In this document: positions 1 to 38,828 of the stretch, one piece after another
Numbering within the stretch: the stretch's first letter is position 1
How the letters are laid out: each line of letters begins with the position of its first letter
Source: Lates calcarifer
Taxonomy: Eukaryota; Chordata; Actinopteri; Centropomidae
Direction of reading: 5' to 3'
Assembly (NCBI RefSeq): GCF_001640805.2
Contig: NC_066855.1
Location: 15,098,236 to 15,162,235, forward strand
Length of the DNA stretch: 64,000 nucleotides
Position numbers and translations under genes: made by a program
Notes under the pieces: model-generated
Databases searched by the model: none
What the model was told of the DNA's origin: nothing
Seen by the model: the letters and a program-made list of their open reading frames with translations, nothing else

Positions 1-12
1 TTACTCTGTTGC

Positions 13-93
13 AATAAATCTTGAGTGTTGTATATTTTTGTATTTACATCCTTGGTTATGGCCAAAATAAAATGTAAATGAAATGAAAATAAA
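13..93 (+). terminator. Candidate plus-strand poly(A) signals of a convergent neighbour
   Basis: AATAAA occurs at 13-18, 66-71 and 88-93 on the plus strand. The first is followed by the TG-rich run ttgagtgttgtatatttttg, the arrangement expected at a cleavage site. It may mark the 3' end of a gene lying to the left and transcribed toward THRA. In mammals NR1D1 occupies that convergent position next to THRA; identity with it here is a guess. In AT-rich DNA the signals could also be chance. Confidence 0.3.
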
Positions 94-3000
94 ATCAAAA
101 CAGAAAACATACAAAAATACATAACATAGTATTGCACCTTGCAGATGGGCAATATATATATTCTCAGTTTTGTTGGTTGTTTGTAACCTCTATATGACAC
201 CACTATCCTTACTGCTGGTGTGTGGAAGTTAGGTTGTGGGTGCCGGGCTCAGGTCCAGCCCCCTCTGTCAGCTACATTCAATACCATAAAACACTCAGCC
301 ATTACAAAAGTCATAATCCCTCAGTCTCTGGACCATTCACATTTTAAGTTTACTGTCTTAGACTGTGCCTTTAAGTTGGAGAAGAGCTCACATTAGAACG
401 AGCAGATGGTCTCTAAGGTCTCACAACATTTTCTCATGTTTGTGTTGCATCTCCCATCATGCAAGAACCAAATCAATAAGATAAAGAGCACCAAAGCTTG
501 AGGGAAGAGTCCTTTTGTAACTTCTACTGATGCGTACACACAAGCACATATTATCTTTAACATATACATTTTTTTAAATCTATAGTATATGCATCTCTGA
601 ACTTTCACATGTGCCTGCAAAATATGACTCCTCCCAAGTTCCTTTGAGTTTTGTGTTGTGTGAGGTATGACAAGATTGTGTTTCAGTTTCAGTTTTTTTT
701 TTTTTTTGTATTTTCAGTTTCTCTTGTATTCTTTTTCCTGTTTGTGTTTTTTTTTTTCTCCAAAGTTGTATTTCATTAAAAAAAAAAAGAAACAAAATAT
801 AAAAAAGAAATTCCTGTTTTGTTGGTTGTAAATTCCTCCTGATAAAAGGGGACGGACAACTGGACAGACACACAGACAAACAGATCAGTTGGCTTATCAA
901 CACAAACTATAGATGTGAAAAAGAAGTGAAATATTTTCTATGTTACACTGCACGCATGGTCAAAAAGTGACTACAGCTGTTTTTTTTTCCTCTTTTACAC
1001 AGACCAGTTTAAGCGTCAAAAAACAAACAGAAAAATAAGAAAATGATAAAATGAAAAATCTCCAATAATTTTGTTCAGGAGTCTTTTTTTTTTTTAACTC
1101 ATCTCTTTTCATTTTGTTTTATGGATTTATAATCATTTCATATATCTTTTTTTCTTAATCTAAATCAGACTCAGAAGGTAAAGCAGCATTGTAATCCCTA
1201 CTGTCACACACACATACCCAGTCAGCTCACGAGAACAATGTCACTGTTTTCTTTTTCTCTTTTTCAGTTCTTTTACAAAGATGTGTTGGAATTCCAAACC
1301 TGCATCTCTGGAATGGATCGCTTCCTGATCCTCACCATATGAAAGTTGGAGGTTATCCTTTTTCAGGGAGCTGGGGGTGGGGGTGGGGAGGGGGCATTTG
1401 GGGTGGTCAGCTGGCATGGGAGCGGGGGCTCACGTGGGGCTGTTGTGGGAACTGAAGGGGAGACCGTGCATATTCCTACATCGCCGCCTCCCCTTCCTCC
1501 GAGTGTTTGTTATCATCGTCTCTACAACCAGCCACATCACCCTTTCTCACCCATGTCAATGATGGCAGTGAGGGCTGAGGCCCTCAGCTGTTTTGTTTCC
1601 TGTCCCATGCTTTCTTCTTTTCTCGCATCCTCACATTCTCGTGCTCAAGTCTCTCGTTCCCGATGCTGCTGCTTTGCCGTTCACATTCATTCGGTGGCGC
1701 CACTCGAAAAGGGCAGCTATGGCCAGCCTTGTCTCACAAGGGAGAGGCCTGGATCCCATTTGGTGTCAGTGATTCTGGGCCAAAATGGGGGCAACCCACC
1801 CAGCAGTGAGTGGGTAAGATAGCAAGGGTGCTTAGGGAAGAGGAGAAGGGGCGAGAGAATGATGATGAGAGGGAGGCTGTTTGGAGGAGGGCAGGAAAAT
1901 GAGCACTACAAAGAGAATCACTAAGTGCTACACAGCCCTCTCTACCCTTCTATGCAGGGATATCTCTCCACCACTTGTTGGGTGGGGTAAAGGGGTGACG
2001 GTTATGTGCTGTTGGTTTAATACTGACAACAAGACAGGTTTGGGACTGAGCCCTCTACAACTGCCAGCCTCTGTTACACAGTGCGGGTCATTGTGTCAGT
2101 TTGGGGTGAGAGGGAAACTAATGTGTAATCCAACAAGGGACATTGTTTAAGCTTTGATGAGTTAGGTGATAAAAGGGAGGACTGCTGCAGTAGTGCAAAA
2201 ACTCCCACCAGCCTGGCTGGGTGGGGGCTGTTATGATGGTGGTGGGGTGCAATACAGTCTGAGCTAGGCTCCAGAAAGGGCACTGACATGGGCTGGAGTA
2301 AGGTAGGGTAGTACAGGGAAGGTGACGGATCTCTGGAAGTGGTGATGTGCTTGAGGAAAGGATTCTTCTGAGACTCAGACCAGACACTGCCGTGGTGCTC
2401 CAGTTCCTCTCCTACCAGCATTGCTCCAGATGTTTGAAACAGTTAGGCTTGGCCATCTGTGACGTTTACCCATGATCCCTGCTATGGGTTCCTCCCCTTA
2501 GGTACTTCTGAGGGGTGCACATTACCCATCCTGTACAAGTGCCCAGTATGAACTACTGCTTGGCATTGAATATAAAACATTTTTCTTAGTCTCTTAGACT
2601 CTCTCTTCTTTCATTCTCTTCATGTAAGAGTGGTAAACCCAGTTAGATTTGGCTTGGCCCCTGAATTGGAATGAACAGAGTGGGCTTTTATAATCAAATC
2701 AACATTCTTAAATGGTTGTTTTGCTAATACACTATGATATCTGCCATGGATATTTGCCATTAGATATTACTGTCACAGTGGTGAGCATTGGTGAAATGCA
2801 TGAGAAAAAAGAGAGGCTGAGTTGCCTCTGAAGATGCGTAATTTAGGCTGAGAACATCCCATCTTTCTATGTCTAATGCACTGTCCATGCATGAAATACA
2901 GCTCACTCCCATGAAAATATATATCAAGATCCAATGGCAGCCATCATAAGTGTACTACTGCAGACAGAAACTGCCCTTTCTATGCATGCTAATTCAATGG

Positions 3001-3759
3001 ACGTGGCCACCACTGGTTTTCAGTCACTCTGTTATCTATCCACTTGCTACTTGCTTAGATGGGTGTCAGCTGGGCCGCACATCCACACTGTCCTTCGTCG
3101 CTTCTGTGAGTCGGTTTCTGTTTTGGCAGAAACAAGTAAATCCAAATTTTAAAAGATGACACTTGGTCCCATATAACAAAAAGAGATAACCCGAATGTAA
3201 TGGGTACCATTCCCTGGAGCTGGTGAAACCTTCCAGGGGGATGGCTGGCCCTCCTGTCTTCAGTGGTATTTCATTTCAACCAAGTGATAGCACTGAGGGT
3301 GTGTGTGTGTATGCTGTGAGTGTTTTGTCTTTTCATCACTACAAGTGTGCACCTATGCAAAAATTATGCACATTTGTGTGTTAATCTACACATGCGCCAA
3401 CTTGAATGGTGTGTGTCTGTGTGTAGGCTGTGGGCAGCTGCCCTGTGTCCACAGAGGTGAGGTAGTGCCTGACACCACAGGGGCAGTATTGCTGCCCCAG
3501 CCTGGGGGTGTGTCCATATTGAGGTAAATGGTAGCCTTCTTGGCATTTGCCTGCTCTCAGTGACGCCCATGGTAAAAAAAAAGGCAAATGTGTATGGAAG
3601 CCTGGAGGGGCCACACTGAGCGGAGTCCGTGAGGAGAGGACTCTGTACAAACCCTGCAGGTTAGGGCTGTATATCAACACTGCCGTGCAGTGCATACAGT
3701 AAAATGAGGCATTCACGTTACTCTGAGGTGATGTTGTGTGTTTTTATGTATATATATGT

Positions 3760-3768
3760 GTGTGTGTC

Positions 3769-3800
<32 letters not shown>

Positions 3801-3832
3801 AGAGAGTGAGAGAGAGAGACAGAGACAGAGAC

Positions 3833-3881
<49 letters not shown>

Positions 3882-3915
3882 GAGAGAGAGACAGAGAGAG
3901 AGAGAGAGTGTGTGT
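3760..3915. repeat. (GT)n followed by long imperfect (GA)n microsatellite
   Basis: A TG run leads into about 130 bases of GA dinucleotides with interspersed GACA and GTGA units, then returns to TG. The long charged frame on the plus strand and the Ser/Leu-rich one on the minus strand here are artefacts of the repeat. If the THRA 3' UTR extends this far, its RNA would carry a (CU)n tract. Confidence 0.95.
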
Positions 3916-4227
3916 ATGTAAGACGAGCTCTGCTGTCCTGCTGGTGGTTGCTGCTATTCAAAACCTCTTTGGAGGCTGGGTGTGGGAGATTTACTTCTGA
4001 CCTCTGGCTCTGAACCTACAGTCCAGCTATTAAATCTTGTTTCCTCTCTCTACCTCTGCTCCTCCCTCCTTTCAGCCTCCAAGTGTCTCCCTTCCTCCTC
4101 TCCCTTCCCTTCTTTCTTTCTTTTCCTTAATGCAGCAACTCCTTGGAGAGAGAGAAGGGCTTAATTGTCATTCATAAGACACTAGGCTGCTGGCGCAAGC
4201 AGCACGGGCAATGACAAGGCAAGTCTG

Positions 4228-4230
<3 letters not shown>

Positions 4231-4270
<40 letters not shown>

Positions 4271-4317
4271 ACATGCATGTGTATGTGTGTGGTTGTGGTT
4301 GTGTGTGTGTGTGCATG
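4231..4317. repeat. (GT)n microsatellite
   Basis: Pure GT from 4231 to 4269, then a degenerate extension of ATGTGT, GGTTGTG and GT units to about 4317. Confidence 0.97.
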
Positions 4318-4831
4318 TACTGTATGTCACAGGAGCCGGTCCAATGACAAAAATGAAGGTAGACATGGAGCCATGGTCTGCACATTTTTCAAAGTTAGAC
4401 AACACAATTTCATAAAACTGGAGTAGCCTTATATAAATATAGCACCGGTTTCACTGGGATCTAAGAAGAAGCCTCAAAAACAGCTGTAACGGCTCAGATT
4501 GAGTTGAGGAATTGATAATAACTACGTCTGGAAGCTTTACTACAGCAACCATACACCAGAGTAATAAAGCATCTACTGAAATTTCACTGTGCAGTGTTTG
4601 CTGATTGCGCGTGCCTGCATGAGTGTGGATGGTAATATGTCACTATTGACCATATTTTCTGAATTACTGCCTTAACACTTATTCAGAAATAATACTGAGA
4701 GGTGCTGGCCAGCTTTGAAGCTGGAGACATGGGCTTCAAAACAAGTGTAAATCTGTGACCGCTACAAAGAACCAGAGAGGGGGAACGGACCCCTGCAAAG
4801 AGCGCTGCTCTGAAGAACTGAGGTGGAACAG

Positions 4832-4912
4832 GCTGTGGCTGTGGCTGTGGCTGTGTATATATGTGTGTGTGTGTGAGAGTGTACATGTGCATGTGCATGT
4901 GCATGTGTTGTG
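4832..4912. repeat. Compound (GGCTGT)n, (GT)n and (GCATGT)n short tandem repeats
   Basis: Four near-perfect copies of GCTGTG, then ATGTGTGTGT, then about four copies of CATGTG, within 80 bases. Confidence 0.9.
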
Positions 4913-5272
4913 TCTGTGTGCATGTCTTGGCAAATGGCTACAACTCTTACTAGATAAGACATCATGCTCAGACAGAAGGGCCCCCACACAGATATTAAAA
5001 CAGGGGTAAGTAAAAGGAGGAGAAAGAGGTGGAGGAGAGGGTGTTCAAAAAACAAAATCCTCTGTTTGCTTAACTCTCCTGTTGCTGGTGTGTTGTTTCT
5101 CTTATTGTTGTTTCCAGTTCTTTAAACCACATACTGTGAATGCGATGTTGAAGATATACAGATTCCTGCCGAGAGGACTCTCCCTCCATCCTTCCCCTAT
5201 AAAAATGATGGCCTTTCCCATCTCCCAGTGTGCCCCAACTTCCTCTTCCATTTGCGTGGTGGCAAGTGTGTT

Positions 5273-32377
<27,105 letters not shown>

Positions 32378-32688
32378 TCACCTTAATTCCATCCAGCAGC
32401 CAATTATGAGAGACTGAGGCAAGCCCCACCCTCGGATGCACACTTGTCATTCGCCAGTTGGGAGGGGTCAGTCAGTGAAACATGACAGGGTCCCGTCCCT
32501 GGGGGCTTAGGAGGGAGGGGGTGGGAGGGGTCTCCAAAAGGAGCTGACCCCCTCTGAGGTTAGCGTACTGCTTGGTGTGAAGCTGCAAGATGTGGAAGAT
32601 GTCGGAGGTAAATCGGCAGGCCCTGGGGCTGGAGGGGCTGGAGATGGATGTCGGTATCAGGGATATGGAGAGTGGAGGGGGATCCCGT
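32378..32688 (-). promoter_or_regulatory. thra: Putative THRA 5' leader within the start-codon exon, with three upstream AUGs
   Basis: A pyrimidine-rich acceptor, ttctttgtcttcctccag, ends at 32689, so the exon probably spans 32688-32322 with 311 nt of leader. Upstream AUGs on the minus strand are at 32483 (three codons, G at -3), at 32450 (34 codons, running past the receptor ATG in another frame) and at 32392 (MELR, whose TGA directly abuts the receptor ATG). The acceptor is inferred from sequence alone; a promoter or another exon boundary in this stretch is possible. Confidence 0.45.
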
Positions 32689-32733
32689 CTGGAGGAAGAC
32701 AAAGAACACAGTGAGATTACAGCATCTGTGGAG

Positions 32734-32960
32734 CTGAAATAATTAATCGATTGGGTCAGAAACTTAATCTCCAGCTGTCCTGATGATTAATTATGTTGTT
32801 TTTTTGAGCAAAAGTGATGAAAAATAAACTTCCAAATGAAACTTCTATGAAATGTGATCGTTGTTCATAGAAACAGGAAACTGTGATGAGCATTTTTCAC
32901 TGAAATGTTACAAACTAAATTTCTTGAAAATGACGATAATCAGCAGCTACAGACCTAACT
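32734..32960 (-). repeat. Old copy of the ATTAATCGATTAATCG-type teleost repeat (copy 2)
   Basis: It starts gctgaaataattaatcgatt and includes ctgtgatgagcatttttcac. It ends near cgataatcagcagctacaga, the expected mirror end (recalled consensus cgataatcgttagttgcagc). It lies 46 bases upstream of the inferred acceptor of the start-codon exon, so the insertion is very close to functional THRA sequence. Confidence 0.65.
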
Positions 32961-33895
32961 GTCTCTTTGATGAAAAAGCTGATACCAAAATGTCTTTTTT
33001 GCTATGCATTTATCAAGCTTCTGTTAACAGTGTCCAACAATTTAATATCAAGGCAAAATTTATTCTGAATATGGTCTTAGAAATGTCCAGAATTTTAAGA
33101 AGCCTTTACAAATTATACTAAACTGTGGCTTATTTATACCAAGTACACATATTTTTTAGTTTGGCTCTGTGATACTAGTACCAATGGATTCTCTCAAAGA
33201 GTCTTGGAGAGGAAGCTGCCAAGCTATGAACCACTCAGATCTAAAGCACTGCAAAGGCTACTGTTGCCAGTAGCCCATCTTTATTACCTGATCCAGTGAA
33301 TCCGACTGGTCCCTCAATTTGAGACCCAAATCCAATGCAAAACCCCAATTGCTGCTTTATATTCAGCCTTCACCGACTATTACACAAAGCTAATGCAAAG
33401 CATAGGGTACACTGTGTCCCCTTCATTCTCTCCAGAAGACATTGCGTAACTACTTAGAACACACAACATACATAGATGCAGATGACTGGCACAGTAAGAG
33501 GGAGAAAAAGAGAAATTTTGAAACAGATTCCACTCGAACGGCCAAATCCCAAGCCCAAAATTGTAGCCAACAAAATGTCCCAAACCTGACAAGTCTGGGT
33601 TTTTGTGCCAGACCTCTAAAGAGATCACTCTGTTTGTCTTATATACATTTCTGGAGTTGATATGCTACTTTGCAGGTGACTAAATAAGAGCTTCCCTGAA
33701 TGCTTCACCACATGTTGTGTCTATACAGTGTGTTGCTGTGAACTCCACCAAGTCTCCCATGTGAGTGAGTCTCACATTCCATATAACATTACATGACCCA
33801 CAGTCACATGAAACAGAGGCTTTTCCTCATGCTGCCAGCAGTGGAGGGATTCTTCCAAGTCACACACCAAGTTAAGACTGGACATGGTGGCCTGG

Positions 33896-33908
33896 AGGTC
33901 AGAGGTGA
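33896..33908 (+). promoter_or_regulatory. DR1-type nuclear receptor half-site pair
   Basis: AGGTCA, one spacer base, then AGGTGA. It lies about 1.2 kb upstream of the inferred leader exon. DR1 sites are bound by RXR, HNF4 or PPAR-type dimers. One such match is expected by chance in a window of this size. Confidence 0.2.
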
Positions 33909-36900
33909 CACTCTACAACCATCTGCTGCTACAATTGATAGTTCTTAGAAAACTGCTTATGGAATTTCACCTCTGACGCAGGGTTAAGTAGCTTTAAGAT
34001 GAGCAGTTGAATCTATGTGAAAGAGCATGTGTGTTTGTGTGTGTATGTGTGTGTAAGTGCTCAGAGGGTCTTGAACCATTAGCCCGTGCCTCCCTCCTCT
34101 GTTGTCCAAGGAAGGCTTTATTCTTTGCTCCGCTAATCCCTAGTTCAATGCCTTTCTAATCCCGAACAGTGGGATACAGGGCATGAGAATGGCTTTAGAC
34201 ATAACTGATATTATTATTGCTTTTACAACTAAAAGAGAGATTATAAGCAACTTTCAAAACATCCTTTCTCAGCAGGGCAGAGAAGCACTTCATCACCTCT
34301 GTGCAGGGTAACTTTTTTGGACTTTTTGTACAGCAGAAGGCGACTGATCCACATCCCAAAACCTTGTGTGTGTGCTGATGGCATATTCAGAAAATAATAA
34401 TAATTCAAATAAAATTTGTACTTTTAAGTGTCTCAAAAATTCAGATTATACAAGAAACAGGACAGTAATGACATAAGCTCCGGAGGCCTATACCACCAAT
34501 GGAGTATGCTTTATCAAATGCCTTCTCACCTATCACATCGACTGTTGATACAAGCAGCATTAAGCCTCGCTGCTGTTGTTTGTGTTTGTCGCACAAACAA
34601 TTAGTTGTTTATCACACTGGGACAGAGATGACAGGATGAGAGACGGGGCCCATTGTTTGATTAGTGCCTGAAATCGATTCTAAGTTACAGCAAATAAATG
34701 AGCAGATGTCCCAACTCATTCGGAGAAACATGGAATTTCACACAGCGTGGCATAACACTGTTGGTTGTGTATTATTTGTAATTTAAGATGTCTCCTTACA
34801 ACATTCAACATCTGCTGCAAAGTAGGAGCAACAAGCTACGTTAACTAGCTCATCCCCACGTAGATACTGGACTTCCTGGAGAAAATATGAATGTATCACT
34901 GCATAGAAATAAAAACAATTTCCTCTTGTGGGGTAATTACAATTTTGATCAAATGTACAAAAGTATAAAAAAACACCAAGAACAGACAGTATATATTGAT
35001 TCCTAAGAAATAATTTTAATTTTAGTTGGACTTAAAGGGAGGAATCCACCAAAAAACACCTTTAACAATATAGATTAATTTTAAGGGCAGTTTATTTTTC
35101 TTAATCCCACAGGTGAAAAACACTGCATCATGGTATTTCTAGACAAAAACACAACAGTAGTAAAATCTTTGAAAGATTTCCTCTCACTCAAAATCATTTA
35201 GTTTCCTTCTTTCATCTCAGCTACTGTGTCCTTGTACGTCCTTGGTCCCACCCAGAAAAATTATTCTTAGATTAATATCCCCCTATATCCAGGGTCAGTT
35301 TGTCAAGTGGTCTGGGGCCCAGAAAAGAGTACAGAGTATGCTTGTGGAAAGACAGCGAGAAATAGGAGATAAGGATAAAGTGAGAAAGGAAGAGGGAACG
35401 AAAGAGAGAGTGAGATAAAATGGGATAATATAGTATGTTCTGGAGAAAGGCACTTAGGTAAAGTTGATGAAATGGGGAAAAAAAGGGACTTCATTTAGGC
35501 CACTGTTGGAATGGAGACAAAATAAACCCACTCATCGGGGTTAGGAGACATGTAATAGGAAGGAGAAACAGAGCGTGGTCAAAAGCATATTTAGGGCATT
35601 CAGCTGTTTCTAAGCACTAATGTACGTATATAGATAAATATCTGTGATTATAATATCAGTTACAGATCTATAATACAACCCTTTATGGTCACATCAATGA
35701 GCGATAAAACATAAAAACTCAGCTCATTGGGTGTATCATAGTGTGACTGTATCCAGGACATAAATCATGTGAAACATGTGATTCCTTAATGTCAAATAAG
35801 TGAAGAATGGCTTTAGTGGAAAGTGTTTTGGTTAACCTTTGAATGTCAGCCAAGTTAAAGTGATACTACAAGCAAAAAGGGACCCTTTTAAAGATGATGC
35901 CTTAATGCATTTTATCGCTTATTTGATAGGGACCAGTAGATAAGCAGACTGAACTGAACTGAACTCAACCCCAGGACATCCTGTCATGTAGTTATGCATT
36001 CTTAAACCACTTGTTCTCAAAATCTGTCTTCTGAGTATCAAACACATTACACTTAAAAAGTAACATCAATAAGTTTCCTAAAAGGAAGAGATCAGCAGCT
36101 AGTCATATTTTGATGCTGCGATGACAGACAGGTTGGAATTATAACTCTCAGATCCAATATTTTTATTTTTATTACATCTTTGCAATGTCAGATTCAAGAA
36201 GTTGCATAGATCAAATTAGTGGTTTGCGATCAAAGTGTGACATTTCCTGTAAGAACAAAATCAAACATATAGGTTCTCACATGTTTTACAACACCACCAT
36301 TTTTATAGAGTGCACATGCACACCTACACACAATACAGCTCACATGGCTCAGCCACATGCACCTTGAGTTTCTTACAGTTTAGTTTAGTACAGCCTCTAA
36401 ATTTTAATTGGGTCCCACAAACACTAGCATTTTCCCTCAAGCAGGTTTCACCTTTAATTGCAAGCTCTGAAATACAGACTTTAAAATGCATCAAAAGAAT
36501 AACTAGTGAATACATGTTGATGCCTGGAGAAGCTTTGAATTAATTAAACATGACCTACTCCCCCTCTCCTCTGTTTCAGGCCAAAGAGATCGATTTCCCT
36601 CTGTTCATCAGAAAGAGAGCAGAAAAAAAGAGGTGGATGAATTTCCTCAGAATTACACAGGGCAGTGTGAAATCACTAAGTTCAAGGATGTTTAGGTTGT
36701 GCTTTGATAGAAAGAAATCAATTGGAATTGTTATTAAAGAGATGGGGTGCTGAAACAATATTTAGGAACTTAGGTGTAGTACTGATACCACGAGCAGAAA
36801 GAGGGGGATGAAAGCCATTGATGAAGGGTAGAATTTTGCTGCTTTTTGTTCGGTAGAAGAACAAAATAAGCAGCGCTCGCCCATCTCTCATTACCACTGA

Positions 36901-36939
36901 GGTGCCCGCGAGCAAGTGTGACTGCTCACAGCAGCTTCA

Positions 36940-37411
36940 ATAAATGCTACTTTCTGGCTTCCAAGCCCTGGCAGCACATCACCCCTATCCTCATTCATCT
37001 CCATTGGCTCCTGTTTAAGTCATGCACCACCTACAAGGTCCTTCTCCTCACCTATAAATCCCTCAGTGCCCTGGCCCCCCAGAAACTGTCTGACCTGCTC
37101 CATCCATAAACACAGTCCTGGATGCTGCGATCCTCAGCCATGGGTCTGCTTTCCATCCCTCACACTAATCTCCATACCTTTGGGGACAGAGCCTTCGGTG
37201 TGGCAGCTCCCACCCTCTGGACCTCTCTCCTATCACAACTCTGCAACACCCCATCCCTGGACTCTTTCAAGAAACTCCTCAAAACTCACCTCTTCAACAA
37301 GTCCTACGACCTCTAGCCTCTTTGTTTATTTGTGTGTCCTGTGTCTTGTTTTTTATAAAGTGTCCTTGAGTTAAAACGCGCAATATAAATCTAAGTTATT
37401 ACTATTATTAT
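36940..37411 (+). mobile_element. 5'-truncated L2-like LINE, C-terminal end of reverse transcriptase ORF and 3' tail
   Basis: One frame reads HITPILIHLHWLLFKSCTTY, then KVLLLTYKSLSALAPQKL. After a single in-frame TAA at 37107-37109 it resumes with LRSSAMGLLSIPHTNLHTFG and FGVAAPTLWTSL to LKTHLF. This is the familiar C-terminal end of fish L2-type non-LTR elements. The tail gcaatataaatctaagttat followed by ATT-type units (to about 37411) fits an L2 3' end. The copy is dead: truncated and interrupted. Confidence 0.88.
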
Positions 37412-38805
37412 ACAGCCATCTTGAATTGTTGTAATGTGAATGCTCTACCCTCTGCTCCACATGACACAAATGGGTCTGAGAGTATAAAACAGGTGTTCCT
37501 GACAGAGAGTGCTGCTGAAAAAATATGGTTAACTGATAAAGACTGTCCAACTATCCTTTTAAATCTAGATATTATCTAGATGTTGGGACCTGCAGTAAAC
37601 CTGTTTGACAGGATTTATCATTTAGACAGATACAGATACAACTGCAGTGATACATTCACTAAACCTGACAACAATTACGTTGATTTCACAGTAAGTAAAA
37701 AGCAAACCTCTTGTTTCAGTGCCTGACTTCAGTGAAGGAGCCAGAAAGAACACTCAGTAGATTCTCTTTTTCACTAATGGAGAAGGGTGTGTGGCATTTT
37801 CCCCCCTGCATGACTTTTTTCAAATTCTAGACCATTTAAATGTCACAGCTGCACACCAATTTGGAGGGAAAAAAAAGAGTCTCATACTTTACAATTTGAT
37901 TCAGGGCTCTAAATCATGCATTTTAACGGGGGCAACCCAGTCCACAAGATACCCCTTAAAGCTACTGCATGCTTCCTGCAGCTGCTGGCGTGTTCTGATG
38001 TGCAGCAGATACTCTGAAACAGACTTTTTTGTCAATGTTCACTCAAAATCTTCATCTCTTTTCATTTCAAATAACTTAAAATAATCACATAACAACTGGG
38101 GAGACAGCAGGATTAGAGTGCAGCAGGTAGAGTGTAATACCTAAGTGTATCTGCAGTAGAAGATGCCGCATGCATGCTCAGCTGCAGGGAGCAAGTATCA
38201 GCCCTTAAGCTCCTTGAGGAGAAGCCTTGTTAAAATTCACACCATGACAGCAAACGTGGAGGTCAGTGCTCCCAACTCCCAAAGGAGCCCCGCGTAATTA
38301 GTGGTTAAGTAATGGAGCAGGGCAGGGCCAAGTTGTTGATGTGGTGCATGAAGTTTGATCATGGAGGTGGGAAAGGGGGGAGGGTAGGTGGGTGTTAGTA
38401 CCCCAGGGTCACAAGCTGTCAAAGGCAAAGAGATCATATTTCATGTAACGTCTCTGCCCAATCTCTCGCCAGGCTAATTACTGTCAGGGGATTCTTAATG
38501 GGTGCTAATACGTCACAGCTAAGTGACTAAATGCTACCTCTACAGCCATCTCTGAAAATGTGACCTTGAGTTTTTGAGTAAGCACAAATACAGACGTCCA
38601 CATTCATAAAAATGTTACTACTCAACTTACATATGTATACACATGTTGATTTGGAATGTCATGCAAATGCAAACGACTTAGAAACTGCATACAGCCGTTA
38701 GTTTTTATGGTAGGAGCAAATGACACCTGACTGAGCAGCTTGTCTGCTTGAAGCAGGAGGCTGTTCAAAAAATGGCAAGACATAAATCTCTGGTTTCTAA
38801 CTGTT

Positions 38806-38828
38806 TGAACTTTGACCTACTTTGACAC
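38806..38828 (-). promoter_or_regulatory. Triple nuclear-receptor half-site: DR1 overlapping DR4
   Basis: The plus strand reads TGAACT, one base, TGACCT, four bases (actt), TGACAC. On the minus strand this is GTGTCA-4-AGGTCA-1-AGTTCA. The left pair is a good DR1. The right pair has DR4 spacing, that of a thyroid hormone response element, with one imperfect half-site. Position is upstream of THRA. Function is conjecture. Confidence 0.25.

Larger units (their letters stand above)
1..5272 (-). other. 3' flank of THRA, probable long 3' UTR
   Basis: No coding exon is recognisable here. Open frames at 1346-1822 (plus) and 2074-2421 (minus) have low-complexity translations and resemble no protein I know. 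The minus strand contains no AATAAA anywhere in this stretch; only variants occur, for example ATTAAA near 2016, AGTAAA near 348 and CATAAA near 3742. The stretch is rich in microsatellites (3760-3915, 4231-4317, 4832-4912) and poly(T)/poly(A) runs (690-790). How much of it is transcribed cannot be read from the sequence. Confidence 0.45.

Noticed and set aside
1346..2421. Open frames of 158 codons (plus) and 115 codons (minus) downstream of THRA
   Set aside because: They overlap on opposite strands, have Gly/Ser/Pro/His-biased low-complexity products and match no family I know. They are better explained as UTR or flank sequence of higher GC.
3704..4426. Arg/Glu-rich, Ser/Leu-rich, His/Thr-rich and Cys/Val-rich frames
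   Set aside because: They are direct translations of the (GA)n and (GT)n microsatellites in different frames.
1..5272. A TR-alpha-2-specific terminal exon
   Set aside because: No open frame following a good acceptor on the minus strand resembles the mammalian alpha-2 tail as far as I can judge; only the donor is present.
32472..32702. 76-codon minus frame over the THRA leader as an extended N-terminus
   Set aside because: It is in a region that ends in a stop before the receptor ATG, and its Ser/Pro-rich sequence is not part of any TR-alpha N-terminus that I know. It is best read as 5' UTR.
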